Of a stretch of DNA of 64,000 nt, positions 16,800 to 27,750 are shown piece after piece. This stretch comes from Oscheius dolichura (taxonomy: Eukaryota > Nematoda > Chromadorea > Rhabditida > Rhabditidae), in contig OW051493.1 in NCBI GenBank assembly GCA_932521035.1, positions 1,364,001 to 1,428,000 of the forward strand, written 5' to 3'. How positions within the stretch are numbered: the stretch's first letter is position 1; every line of letters begins with the position of its first letter. The notes under the pieces were generated by a model. It saw only the letters and a list, made by a program, of their open reading frames with translations, ran no database searches and was not told the origin of the DNA. The position numbers and the translations under genes are program-made.

Positions 16800-19145
16800 G
16801 GGAGGAGCATGGTAAGGGAACAGGTGAAATACCGTAGTCATAAGGAGGTGTACCTCACTAAATATTGGTAAAATGGAGGATCAGGAGATAAACTAAGCTG
16901 GGTGGGGGTTACGCTTTGTTTCACTAGGTATTTCGCCCATCTTGAAGCCGTTTTAGTCGTTCTAGATCCGTTTTTCCAATAGAAATTGTTATTTTATCAC
17001 TTTTTTTATAAAACAAAGCATACAGGAGTCAAAAAGTTGCTAATTGCATGATGAAAGAAGTAAAACTCGGCTGGAAGTAACGAGAGTTCTCAAAATTGTG
17101 AATTTCTGGCCAAAGGTGCATCAAATCATCCAATTTTTTGTTCTATTTCTACTAAAAATAAAAAATATAAAAGAAATAAACAAATTCTCGTCGTTGCTGC
17201 ATGGTTATTCCCTCAAATTTCGGTTCTTCTTGTCCGGAGTCCACTGCTTTCTTTCTCGTCATTCATGCGTCATTTTCTTCTTCTTTTCTTATATTTTGCT
17301 ACTTATTTTAATATATAAATAATAATATATTTCAATGTTTATATTATGCAAAAATATATAACAGACCAATAATAAGCTGTCCCTCAATTTCTTTCCTTTC
17401 CCTAGTGTAAATTATTATTTCCATTTCCTTGTACTCAATGTTTTCCATCTTTTTCACTGTTTTCATGTTGAAAAGTATAATTTTTTCATTGTTTTTCTAC
17501 TAATTCTTCCCACACTAGCTACAATTTTTACCGTATCTCGTTTGCTAATGAGATGTTTTCTCCATCTAGGCTAGATTTTTCCCGACGAATATATTCCTTC
17601 TCCGCTGTTTTGATTATGCTTTTTCTTTCCTCTTTTTCTCCCGTCTCTTCCGGCCTCGACGTCAATCGAATGCACACATTAATGAGAGAGAGGGAGGCCT
17701 TCTCCCTTAGTCGCTCGCTGTCATCATCATAAGCGGAAAAGCGTTGGCGTAGGATTGCCAATATGACTCTTTATGGCGCGGGAATGCTTGACACGTTGCT
17801 GGGAACGGGGTTAGAATACGCTGGAAATGAATAGAGAGGTGAAGGATAGCTAAAAACAGATAGAAAAGGGAGTAATTCATGAAAAGGAGAAAAATTACCT
17901 CCTTTTATTTTTATTCAGACGAAATTACGTAGCTACGGAACGATTTTCAATATAACGCGAAGCATACGGTGCATTCTTCTTCAGCCGCCGACGCAATTTA
18001 TGCCAATTTGCCGTCTATTTATTGTTTACCTTCTTCATATTTTACTGTTTCGGTATTTAGAAATATCTACAGCAAGTTAGCACATGAATGAAAGCCGTAC
18101 ATGTTGAATAATTCGTTAAAATATTAGCAAAGCGTTTTTTTTTAGCTTCTAAAGTTACTAAATTTTATTTTTCTCGAATTTTTGCATTTCAAAAGAGATG
18201 AGCAATTGGTTAGAATAACAAAAGGATAGATCATATGCCCATCAAATCTAAGGCGTGTTGTCTATTGTTATCTTATCAATTGTATTGATTTTCGCACGCT
18301 TTCCGTCATTATTTTGACTGTTTGAGCAATGTTTAGGTCACCGTTGTAAACAAACATTGTTCCTTACTTCCTCTCCTGCTTATGTTTATTTTATTAGCTT
18401 TTCTGCTCACATCCGTTTCTTTTCTCTCACGCGTGTAAATCAAAACAAAGCCCCCCTCGAGGCGTGGCTGCTGCTGCCTTTTTTGCAGTCCTGTTTCTCG
18501 CGATCTCTTCTCTCGGGGGGCGCCGCTTCGTATCGAGCGAGGGGCCTCGCTCCCCGTCGTCCTAGTAAAAATCCGATACTTTTATCGCTACTCGCTCTCG
18601 GCACTCACCCGTATTCTCCCTCTTCTCTTCTACCACTAAAATTTGTATCTTCGCGCCCACTTATTGATTTTGGAAGGACTAAGCTGCGCCCCAATAATTT
18701 CATTTAGTTTTCAGATTCACTGCACCGGTGACACGGGTTCACTAAAATTGTTCGCTTTTTTTGTAGAAGTCCCATTGTCGCATATCAAGCGCAGTTCTCT
18801 TCACAAATACATCATTTCGAACATATGCGTTAGAGGTTGCCAGAAAGACTAACGAAATTTTCAAGAACGTAATAAGGCTGCCAAATTGCCGTCTTTTGTT
18901 TCCCGTGCAGCCATAGTCTTTTATGTCATGCGTCCATCTTCAATGCTTATTCTTGAGATTTCATCACAAGAAATAGGAAAGCGATGCTAAATCCTTTTTA
19001 TGACTTAGAAACGTCACTGTTTTTCTACAAATCTTTGAAAAAGTGACGCCCACACGTCTCCCCTTGTTTTCTCTTTCAGTTTTCAATGCTTTCCTTTCCT
19101 TTCTCGTAACTCCTAATTAATCTTGCTATTCTTCAGAAATTCAAA
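16800..19145. other. Intergenic and 5' region of the first synaptobrevin gene
   Basis: Mostly AT-rich. A minus-strand frame at 17528-17761 has a charged, helical look but no match to a known family. 18430-18560 is GC-rich. The last 90 bp before 19146 (TTTCAGTTTTCAATGCT... to TTCTTCAG) are homologous to the same region of the second copy, so part of the 5' flank was duplicated with the gene. Confidence 0.4.
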
Positions 19146-19626
19146 ATGGAGCCTCAAGGAGCTCCTGGTACTGCCGCCGGCGGAAGCCAAGGTCCACGTC
19201 CCGCAAACAAACGACTCCAGCAAACACAGGCCCAAGTCGATGAAGTCGTTGGAATTATGAAAGTCAACGTTGAGAAGGTTAGCCTTTTTTCTTTTATGGG
19301 CAGCTGCTTTGATATTTTTTAAGCTATATTTTAAAACATAATTTTGAGTGCGAATCATTTCTAGTAAGGCAACATCAGTTAATTTCGGAAAGAATATGAA
19401 GAGACCTACTAATGTTTTTTTTTCTTTGCAGGTATTGGAGCGCGACCAGAAGCTGTCACAGTTGGATGACCGTGCTGATGCTCTTCAAGAGGGCGCATCG
19501 CAGTTCGAGAAGTCAGCAGCAACTCTCAAACGCAAGTATTGGTGGAAGAATATCAAGATGATGATCATCCTCGGCGCCATCGTTCTCGTCCTGATCATTG
19601 TGATCTTCCTTTGGTCTGGAAAGTAA
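19146..19626 (+). CDS. snb-1: Synaptobrevin (v-SNARE), copy 1
   Basis: Exons 19146-19277 and 19432-19626 encode 108 residues. A short Gly/Ala/Pro-rich N-terminus leads into the R-SNARE motif ([40 protein letters not shown]), a juxtamembrane KRKYWWKN and a C-terminal membrane anchor ([20 protein letters not shown]). The zero-layer Arg is in LDDRADAL. Synaptobrevin sits on synaptic vesicles and pairs with syntaxin and SNAP-25 to drive fusion. Length and order match nematode SNB-1. The ATG follows an ATTCTTCAG acceptor 10 nt upstream, so a 5' UTR intron or spliced leader is likely. Its exon 2 and 3' UTR are almost identical to copy 2. Confidence 0.95.
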
Positions 19627-20009
19627 GCTAGAAGTGAGCTATTGTATGCTCTATATGCTTTTCTGACACACTCCATCCCCCATGTATGATCACGTTTTAT
19701 TTTGTATTTATTCAGCCAACACGCGTGTAGTTCTATATTTTCCAATTAGTAAAAGTTTACAGGTTATTATTATTTTCTTTTAACATGCTGTGGTAGACTT
19801 GAATTATTCTGAATGACGCCGACACCCAAGTTTAATTTTTCATTCAGCTGCTTTAGGAAGCCTAGTCAGTTATTGAAATATTACTTTCATTAGTATGCAA
19901 TTTGAGAAGACTTCGAGAATATTTGACTAGAAAAGAATTTATTTCACACCAAATATCAGCAACAGTTTACGGCTATGCTTAGCTTGTGCTGATCTTACCA
20001 TGTCGCATA

Positions 20010-20400
20010 AATCGGCATGAGTGATTAAACGCTTGCCCTTATCAAAACACATCAGAAACGAGCGATATTCGCTAAAGGTTTGCCAGGAGAAGTAAGTCTA
20101 GAAATATACACATATTCATCCTATGTAAACTAACTGGTGCTCTTGACATATACCAGTCTTGTTCCATTGTAAAAACAAATGCATTCAAGCAAATACTACA
20201 AGATGGATTCATTTGCATATCTAGAGAAATTACTTTCTCTAGATATTTGCTCAATGCAACAACATTGAAACGATTGGCAATTTCTAGAAAAGGTTGAACT
20301 GAACTCCAAAATTCTGTAATGCGAAGCTCATAAGACTAACTCGTTTCCTAACTTCGTAAAAAGCCTTTAACGGATACCGATACATGAAAACCACCAGGGT
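20010..20400 (-). pseudogene. Decayed BTB-protein C-terminal unit
   Basis: After a GCATTACAG acceptor the minus strand encodes FWSSVQPFLEIANRFNVV... CSICLNAFVFTMEQ, a clear duplicate of the C-terminal exon of the neighbouring BTB units. Upstream (20340-20440) only scrambled pieces of the preceding exon remain and no BTB domain is present. A third, broken repeat of the unit. Confidence 0.5.
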
Positions 20401-20463
20401 GAGCAATCATAACGCCATGTGTACACACATAAACAGTATTCTGTGAAGGCTGAATGGTCGAAA

Positions 20464-22076
20464 TTAGTCTAGAAAAATACTCATTTTGCAATAAGTTCGA
20501 ATAACTGGTTTTCTAGGTATATCCAAGCCTTGTTCCGTTGCAAGAATAAATGCATTCAGGCAAATAACACAAAATCGAACCATTTGCATATCTTGAGGAA
20601 TTACATCTCGTAGATGTTCCTTCAAAGAAGCAGTAACATTGAAACGATCGGCAATTTCCAGAAGAGGTCGAATGGAACTCCAAAATTCTGAAATGTGGAG
20701 CTCCTAATACTAACTTGTTTACTGGCTTCGTAAAAAGTCTTTAGTGGATAGCGTGAGATGTGAATGGTTCTCGTTATCTGTAGAACGTTCAACGTCGTCG
20801 GTGTGGAATTCGGCCAATTCAATAATATTCTGTGTAATAAAAACTGATTGCAAAATGTAAAACTTACTGGGTTCAACTGAAATTTCTGCACATCCCCGAT
20901 TTTACTATTATAAATCAACTCCAAAAGTCTTCTGAATGTTACAGGATCTGTATCTATTATTTTAATTCGATCTTCTTTAGCCTATAAACTCAGATTATTA
21001 TCTATTTTCTAAATGTAACCTCTTTGAAATCGTCATAAAGCATTCGTTCGAAGATGCCAGAACGGGAAGCGAGAATCTAAAGCAAGATTGATTTCTCAAT
21101 TTAAACGACACTAACCTTTCTGTGCACAAAGAACTCCTGTTTCTCAACTACAAGGACAACATCTGAAAGGGATTCATCTCCAAATGTAATAGGTAAATTA
21201 CTAAGAATACATTTCTAAAATGGAAAAACGTCTAAAAAAGCAAAGCCTCGGGCTCAATTTTTTTTTAAATTTCATGCACGTCAATTTTTGCTTTCGTCTT
21301 TTTATTGCTACCCTCCATTATTAAATGAGAAATGCTCTTACCTTAGCAACTAGATAATCTTCGTATGTTACGAAGGGCGTCTTCGTTTTTAGTTTATCAC
21401 TCTCATGCAATAGATACCATCTAGCGAAAGAAGGCTTTTTTCTTAAAAAAGGTTTTAGTATCCACTGCTTTGCTTACATTTATTTGAAGAATCATCCAGC
21501 CTTCATCCAGCGCAAGAATTGCTGCATTTAAGCATATTATGCAACTATTTTGACGACAGTTATTTAGCGTAATAAGTGGCCTGAGATAATCTGCGAGCAT
21601 GGTGGAAATCATTAAGATGTCGGCAACATTAAACAGTTCTATAGCAGAAGTCCAGAAAACTGAAAAAAAATCAATTAACATATAGACAAACTAACCATTA
21701 TAATTAAGTTTAGCGTTTTGGTGAGATGATGGCTTCGATGAGGTAATGAAAAAGCTCGTTACATCCCTAATCTTTCCAATGTAAAATAACTCCAGAATCC
21801 TCCTGAGCGCAACAGGATCTATTTGCTTTAGCTCAATTCGGTCCTCTTTACTCTGTTATAAGTTTATTATGTAAACGAAAAATAAACACAAGCCTCTTTG
21901 AAACCGCTGTACAATAACCCTTTAAAGTATTCTGAACGGCAAGCGAGAAGCTAAAGCAAAGAACTATCGAAAACAACGGAACTTACTACTTTATGTACAT
22001 GAAATTCATGGTTACCTACGATAAGAACAACGTCAGAAAGTGATCGCTCTCCAAATGCGAACGACTGTTTTTTCAT
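20464..22076 (-). CDS. Tandem (two-unit) BTB/POZ-domain protein
   Basis: Unit 1 starts at ATG 22076 (MKKQSFAFGERSLSDVVLIV) and reads as a BTB fold: SDVVLIVGNHEFHVHK, then LLACRSEYFKGLLYSGFKE. A BACK-like C-terminal region follows (FWTSAIELFNVADILM ... CIICLNAAILALDEGW) and a tail TPFVTYEDYLVAK. The exon ends at a GTAAGA donor, and its phase fits the next unit. Unit 2 has no ATG and begins at an ATTTTAG acceptor (about 21215): ESLSDVVLVVEKQEFFVHRK, ILASRSGIFERMLYDDFKE, then FWSSIRPLLEIADRFNVTAS to a stop at 20464. I infer one double-BTB gene. BTB domains dimerise and often recruit Cullin-3 ligases. In unit 2, one junction near 20705-20730 is out of frame with the obvious sites, so unit 2 may be damaged. 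Confidence 0.55.
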
Positions 22077-22274
22077 AGCAACTGATTTGATGTTTCTCTC
22101 TTTTAAAAACTTGTAAATAAACATAGAGGCATAATTATCAAGAAAATGTGATTCACCGAATAAAATTTACAAGGGAACGTATCGTTTATTGCATGCATTT
22201 ACACGTAAATTACAAAATATATTAACTATTTATCGACGCCTACGATTCTTACGTCGAGCAGATGGCGGTGGTGC

Positions 22275-23513
22275 TTACCGTTCAGGCTGGATTCGCGGTA
22301 CTGCTTGTTGCAACGTTTCAGCATATGATGCTCGCTGTACTGGTTGAGCTTTTTGTACTGGTTGAGCTTTTTGTACTGGCTGAGCTTTTTGTACTGGCTG
22401 AGCTTTTTGTACTGGCTGAGCTTTTTGTACTGGCTGAGCTTTTTGTACTGATTGAGCTTTTTGTACTGGTTGAGCTTTTTGTACTGACTGAGCTTTTTGT
22501 ACTGATTGAGCTTTTTGTACTGATTGAGCTTTTTGTACTGGTTGAGCTTTTTGTACTGGCTGAGCTTTTTGTACTGGTTGAGCTTTTTGTACTGGCTGAG
22601 CTTTTTGTACTGGCTGAGCTTCTTGTACTGGCTGAGCTTTTTGTACTGGCTGAGCTTTTTGTACTGGCTGAGCTCTCTGAACTTGCTGTACTGGTTGTGC
22701 CAACTGTCTTGTTTCTGCTCGATTTTCCATCTTCTTAGTAGTTGTGGGAGACAGTTTACGCAGAGCATTTGCAAAATCTTTGTATGTGCCGAAGGGTATC
22801 TGCTTCTTCGGAGCATTATCACGTTTCAACAAATGACGCCAGTCACAGTAAGCAGTTTCAGAGTAACTCTTCTGTAAAAAAATTAAATAACTTCAACAAA
22901 AAAGAAGGCGCTTACGTATATTTGTGGAATCATCCAATGAGCATAGAGGGCAAGAACTGCTGCATTCAAGCAGATAATACAGTCATCCTGAAGACACGTA
23001 TCGAGCTCTATTAGTGAGCGAAGATAATTTGAGAGCATGTCGGAAAAATTCAAAGGCTCAGCAATTTTACACATCTCTATAACAGAAGTCCAGAATTCTA
23101 AAGAAAAATAATGAACGACTGCATATAGAGTTACCATTATAATTGAACATTTCCAAAATGTGTGATGACGGGCTGCACGAGGTAATGAGAAATTTTCTTA
23201 CATCCCTGATTTCAAAGTTATAAAGCAATTCTAGAATTCTTCTCAACGCATCAGGATTCACATTTAGTTGATAATGATCCTCTTTCTCCTAATTCCATTA
23301 TTATTTGTAATAGAAAGAAATGCAAACCTCGTTGAAATCTCCATAAAACAAGTGTCTAAAGTAATCAAAATGGCAAGCGAGAAGCTAAAAATAAACTGTA
23401 AATAGTGACAAAAAATGACTTGCCTGTTTATGAACATGAAATTCTTGATTATCAGCAATAAGAACAGCATCAGAAAGTGCTGGTATTCCAAATGTGAACG
23501 ATTTCTTTTCCAT
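22275..23513 (-). CDS. BTB/POZ-domain protein with AQPVQK-repeat tail
   Basis: Starts at ATG 23513 (MEKKSFTFGIPALSDAVLIA). BTB exons follow: DNQEFHVHKQ, LLACHFDYFRHLFYGDFNE, then EDHYQLNVNPDALRRILELL. The BACK-like part is FWTSVIEMCKIAEPLNFSDM ... CIICLNAAVLALYAHW. The last exon begins KSYSETAYCDWRHLL and continues into a long tail built of about 19 copies of a six-residue unit (AQPVQK), ending QQAVPRIQPER-stop at 22275. The intron after HVHKQ appears to use a GC donor (CAG|GCAAGT), where the neighbouring unit has GT at the equivalent site. It is a paralogue of the double-BTB gene directly downstream, but only this copy has the repeat tail. Confidence 0.65.
22336..22675. repeat. 18-bp minisatellite inside the BTB coding region
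   Basis: About 19 tandem copies of AGCTTTTTGTACTGGCTG with few substitutions (GGTTG, GATTG and GACTG variants, one CTTCTTG). The unit is a multiple of three, so all three frames on each strand stay open. The minus strand reads AQPVQK repeats in frame with the BTB protein. Copy number is likely polymorphic. Confidence 0.9.
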
Positions 23514-23935
23514 AGCGACTGATTTGATGTTCGCTCTGAAAAGAATAATAAGTATGAGAGAATAATACGCAATTATCCCCGCACCCGTAAAACCTCGGCA
23601 AAGCGACTATATTTATAATTTCTAACCTCTAGAAAACAAGTCGTCCGGAGTTTTCGATGGTTTTTCATTTTGTGTCACTGGTTTGTAGAGGTTGTTCTGT
23701 TTTATTTTTTCAACTTGTTTTTTGTTGACTTTGTGTTGACCATTATTCGTGAGCTACAGAGCGAAAATATCGATTTTTCGCTTATTACAAAGCCAAGTAA
23801 AGGAAGCAGTTTATTTTGAACTGTGAGCCAGAGATTACAGTGAAGAGAAATGAGAAATGAAAGGCGATATTGGAGAAGGGAAGGGTCAGGGTTACAGTTC
23901 CTATCAATTTTGGATATTTTCAGAAGGAAGACGGC

Positions 23936-24989
23936 TTATTGACGGCGGAATTGACGAGCCAATTTGACGTTCTTGACTCCACGAGCGGTGATCACGCTGT
24001 CCCAGTCATCTTCTCCAGTCAGAGAGGAAACGGGGCCTGGAAATAAATGTCACGTACAAAAACCAATGCCACCACTTTTTTTTTCAAATTTATAGAGTTT
24101 TTGAAATACTTTTCAATAGAAAAAAAATTGAATCTTACCCAAAATCAAGACTGCGCCTGCTTTCAGATTTCGCGCGCCCGCGCCCGTAAAATCTCGGCAG
24201 CTGGCCGCTCCTTATTGAAAGCGCGCGCCTTTGACATTCCTCTCTGCTGCCGAGATTTTACGGGTGCGAGTGCAGCAAAATCCCGGCAGATTCATCCTCA
24301 CCTTGTCCTTGGAAACCACTTTGAAGTCCATTTCCATTTCCATTACCGTTACCAGTTAGGATCTGGCCTGCTTGGGGAAGAGGATTGTTGAAATTCTGGG
24401 TGGCGCCGTTTGAGGGGAACTGTTGGAAGGGCTGCTGCTGCTGTTGAGATGTCGGGACTGAAACGGTATCATTCTTTTTTTTCCAGATTTCTGAAGATAT
24501 CAAAAGGAAAAAACTTCGTTTTTGTTTAGTAGTCTAGGTGAAATATATTCGACAGTTTTTCAATTAGAGCTTTTCTTGCTATTTTTAGACCAGCTACCGT
24601 ATCCTCCTAGTAAACTCCTCTTTTTCGGTACTGGACGGAGAATTAGAACGCTTCTTTTTGTTGTTTTCGAAATATTTGTGTCAAAAAATTGCGAAAAGAA
24701 AGGTAAAAAAACTGTTTACCAGCCAGAATTGTCCGAAAATTGACTACTTTTCCGTTGCCCCTATTTATGAAAGTATTTTGTAACATTTTTTGTCCCAAGT
24801 TCCCCATAAATATCTCCAAACTTTCAATAATTTAGTGGCGTTGAATAAAATCGGAAAAATCTTACTGTAAATCGGCTGTTGTGGATTTCCATAGGAAGTA
24901 GGAGCTGGGGCGACCTGGGGCACGGGGGCATAGCCAATGGCAGCCGAAGAGAGGACAACCAGGCAGGAGAAGAAGACCAAGGAGTGCAT
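23936..24989 (-). CDS. Secreted Gln/Asn/Gly-rich small protein
   Basis: Exons 24989-24866, 24457-24302 and 24036-23936 join in phase (1, 1) to 126 residues. A signal peptide (MHSLVFFSCLVVLSSAAIG) is followed by a Pro-rich stretch (YAPVPQVAPAPTSYGNP), a Gln-rich run (PTSQQQQQPFQQ), a GNGNGNGNG segment and a conserved-looking C-terminus (GEDDWDSVITARGVKNVKLA, ending in basic residues RQFRRQ). No cysteines occur after the signal. It may be a structural secreted peptide or a precursor; I do not recognise the family. A TATAAATA box lies about 50 bp before the ATG. The second intron holds a hairpin-type MITE. Confidence 0.7.
24179..24267. mobile_element. Short hairpin MITE in an intron
   Basis: GCCCGTAAAATCTCGGCAG (24181 on) is repeated in reverse at 24246-24267 (CTGCCGAGATTTTACGGG), enclosing about 50 bp with GCGCGCG. 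Single arms of the same motif occur near 16263-16285, 23580-23600 and 25836-25855. An additional half lies at 24277-24292. Confidence 0.6.
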
Positions 24990-25038
24990 CTTGGGAGAGG
25001 AGGAGGAGGCAGTCGTGGTCGGGCTGGCCTGGCCCTCT

Positions 25039-25046
25039 GGTATTTA
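25039..25046 (-). promoter_or_regulatory. TATA box of the secreted Q/N/G-rich gene
   Basis: TATAAATA on the minus strand about 50 bp upstream of ATG 24989, inside a GC-rich context. The short secreted-protein genes in this window consistently have such a box, unlike the housekeeping genes. Confidence 0.5.
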
Positions 25047-25099
25047 TAGCCAGCCGGGGTAAACCACCAAAACGAATCACGTTTTTGAGCTGCGAGGAA

Positions 25100-25780
25100 G
25101 ACGACCTTTGTCAGATTATCGGAGGAAAACTGCCCGCGACACAATGGACAAGCAGCCGAACGACATGGAGAGGGGCTCGCGGTGGCAGAGAACAGAACGG
25201 TAGAACATTGATGATCAAGGTTGGAGAGGGGAGAAAGGGATCAGAGAGAGAGACAGGGAGGACGGGGGAAAGCGGTTGGAATCGGAAAGGGAACATGTTT
25301 CAGGCTTAGTTCTAATTGAACGACTATTTCGTTGTGCCGTCTCCAGTAATTTTATTCCAATTTGGGACAAGAAGTGCTTCATTTTCTGCTGGAAATAGCT
25401 GGAATGAGAAAGGAAATTGCCAATATTTCAGGGTAAATATATCTTGGGCAGTTTTCGAGGCAGCTCCGTTTCGTCTCGAAAATTTTTTATTTACCTTTCA
25501 ACCGTCAAAACGGACGGTTACCGCAACCGTTTCTTCCTCTTTACAGAGTTTTTGATCCGTTTTACATTCATCTTTGTCCTGGACGACTTCTTTAGGCGCT
25601 TGATGTTATTATCTCTGTCTATGGTTGCATTTACTGTCAAGAGAGTAAATGCAAAGAGACAACGAGAACCTATCGATTCGTAGATTGTCCTTTTATTGTG
25701 GTTTCTTGGATTTCTTGGTCATCAAAAATACTACTGTTCAAAACTAAAGAAGACAAGCAATGATGAAGGAAGAACAGCGG
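25100..25780. other. Intergenic, no gene recognised
   Basis: Purine-rich 25200-25290; an inverted pair of TTTACTCTCTTGACAGTAAA-like halves at about 25629-25650. Open frames show no family resemblance. Confidence 0.35.
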
Positions 25781-25783
25781 AAA

Positions 25784-26244
25784 TTTAAAGGGAGCTACCG
25801 GCAGTAGATTTCGCGCCTACAGTAAGCCTGCCGACATTTACGGGTGCGGCGGCGGCGCATTGCATAACCTTCAATTTCTTATATTTCATTCGTTCATCCG
25901 TTTTTGCCTCTAGTTTCTTATTTTACAATAATCTTTATTTATATAACCATTAAAACTATCACAATAGATATCGTGAAAGCGAAGCAGTCGTTTCTTGGAT
26001 GGCCGTTGAGTTCTTTCCATCTGGCGCTTGATTCTGAAAACAACATAACCAAATAATTATTTTTAACAAATAAACTGACCTGAAAAATATTCCACGTCGT
26101 TCTCCTGACGAAATACAAGCTTGTACTGCAAAAAGAACATTAGAAAAGATCAACAGAAACAAAAATCCTACCCTAGTAATAGGCAGATCTCTCTCTCAGC
26201 AACATTTTCGACCGTTTTTTCTACTGCCGGTAGCTCCCTTTAAA
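25784..26244. mobile_element. 461-bp element with perfect 24-bp inverted ends
   Basis: 25784-25807 begins TTTAAAGGGAGCTACC and is perfectly inverted at 26221-26244. The interior holds the CTGCCGA...TTACGGGTGCG motif and AT-rich sequence with no transposase, so it is non-autonomous. Its TTTAAAGG ends resemble those of the MITE at 4449-4694, although the remainder differs. It lies 320 bp upstream of the second synaptobrevin gene. Confidence 0.75.
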
Positions 26245-26563
26245 AAAAAGTTTTTGTACAATTGCAACGTATTTCTCTGCAATCGTACATCCATGCAAGC
26301 CAAAAGAATCGCTCCGAAGGGAGTAGACCATGCTGAATCGTTTGCAACTTTCAGAAAATTATGAAAATGTGTAAATTTCTCAGAGTTTTTAGCACAAGGT
26401 TCATTTTTTTTCAACTATTGGAGGGTCCTGGCGCGAAAGCTGTGGTGCCCGCGTTCGATCTACGGAGAGCTGTCTCTGATTTGTGTTCTTTCAGTTTCCA
26501 ATGCTCTCTCTTCTTTTTACTTTCTCACAACTTGTAATTATTTGCTATTTTCAGAAATTCAAA

Positions 26564-27066
26564 ATGGAACCGCAAAGAGCTCCTAGTGCTGCAGCCAGTG
26601 GAAGCCAAGGTCCACGTTCTGCAAACAAACAGCTCCAACAAACACAGGCCCAAGTCGATGAAGTCGTTGGAATTATGAAAGTCAACGTTGAGAAGGTTAG
26701 CTTTTTTTTAAATGCCTATTGCAATCTTTCATTTATGTCATTGCGCAATCGCTTTGATATTATCTTCTCATTCTATGTCGTTTTTATAACAGAGGATCAG
26801 TGCCAGTAATTTTAGCAAACCTAAAATGATTCATTTATTATAGAAAGCCCCGCCGACGCTTCTTTTTTCAGGTATTGGAGCGCGACCAGAAGCTGTCACA
26901 GTTGGATGACCGTGCTGATGCTCTTCAAGAGGGCGCATCGCAGTTCGAGAAGTCAGCAGCAACTCTCAAACGCAAGTATTGGTGGAAGAATATCAAGATG
27001 ATGATCATCCTCGGCGCCATCGTTCTCGTCCTGATCATTGTGATCTTCCTTTGGACTGGAAAGTAA
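26564..27066 (+). CDS. snb-1: Synaptobrevin (v-SNARE), copy 2
   Basis: Exons 26564-26695 and 26872-27066 encode 108 residues, the same plan as copy 1. The N-terminal 25 residues differ at about ten positions, while the SNARE motif and anchor are the same except Ser to Thr four residues from... the end (LWTGK for LWSGK). Exon 2 has a single base difference from copy 1 in 195, and the 3' UTR is almost identical up to 27208. The intron and the first 80 bases of exon 1 have diverged widely. Intact and presumably functional; the ATG again follows a TTTTCAG acceptor. Confidence 0.95.
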
Positions 27067-27506
27067 GCTAGAAGTGAGCTATTGTATGCTCCATATGCTT
27101 TTCTGACACACTCCATCCCCCCTGTATGATCACGTTTTATTTTGTATTTATTCAGCCAACACGCGTGTAGTTCTATATTTTCCAATTAGTAAAAGTTTAC
27201 AGGTTATTACTAGGGTCGTGGATAAATTCTGTCAATGACCCCGTAACTTTTTACAGTGCATGTGAGCACTCTCTAGGTAGAGCTCGATGTGGCCGATTCA
27301 ACAAAGCAAACCAGAAAAAAATTCCATGCAATTCCGCAATTTGCCGGGCATTTCAAAAAAAGTTAACTTTGCCAATTTTACTGGTGCGGTATGTTCCCGG
27401 CCAGTTCTGGAATAACGGAAAGTGCGGTTAGATAGAGCTCGAACAGCTGATCAAAACCATATGTTCAATTATTATTTTCCGTGGAAAATGGCAATTTTCC
27501 AAAATG

Positions 27507-27575
27507 TGGCGAGATGGCACAGTGCGTATTGAAACTATGACCGGAGATGTCGAGGGTTCGATCCCCATCGGCGTC
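27507..27575 (+). pseudogene. tRNA-like sequence (box A and box B)
   Basis: TGGCACAGTGCG (27515-27526) fits Pol III box A and GGTTCGATCCC (27555-27565) fits box B, at near-normal tRNA spacing. A clean cloverleaf with paired acceptor stem was not found, so this is a tRNA-derived sequence and probably not a functional tRNA. Confidence 0.5.
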
Positions 27576-27682
27576 AAAGTTTTACATTCCCTTTTGCTTT
27601 TTTTCTTTTTGTTGCTGCGTCTTTATCTTGATACACAAAGGTGGTTTCTGCAAAAAAGCAAAAGAGAAGATAAAAGATTGAC

Positions 27683-27750
27683 GTCGAGCGGGATCGAACC
27701 TTCGACCTCTCCGGGCATATTTTCAATACGCACTGCGCCATTTAACCACT
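27683..27750 (-). pseudogene. tRNA-like sequence, inverted partner
   Basis: On the minus strand, box A TGGCGCAGTGCG (27740-27729) and box B GGTTCGATCCC (27700-27690). It is about 80% similar to the unit at 27507-27575 but in opposite orientation, so the element is a head-to-head pair of tRNA-derived units. Confidence 0.5.

Noticed and set aside
18357-18852. Frames in the GC-rich region upstream of synaptobrevin copy 1
   Set aside because: Low-complexity, no homology; more likely 5' regulatory DNA.
22262-22877. Hydrophobic Leu/Val/Phe and Leu-Tyr-Trp repeat frames across the 18-bp minisatellite
   Set aside because: Alternative frames of the same repeat. Only the minus-strand AQPVQK frame is continuous with BTB exons.
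27507-27750. Functional tRNA genes
   Set aside because: Boxes A and B are good but acceptor and T stems do not pair as in a real tRNA, and copies sit inside mobile foldback elements.
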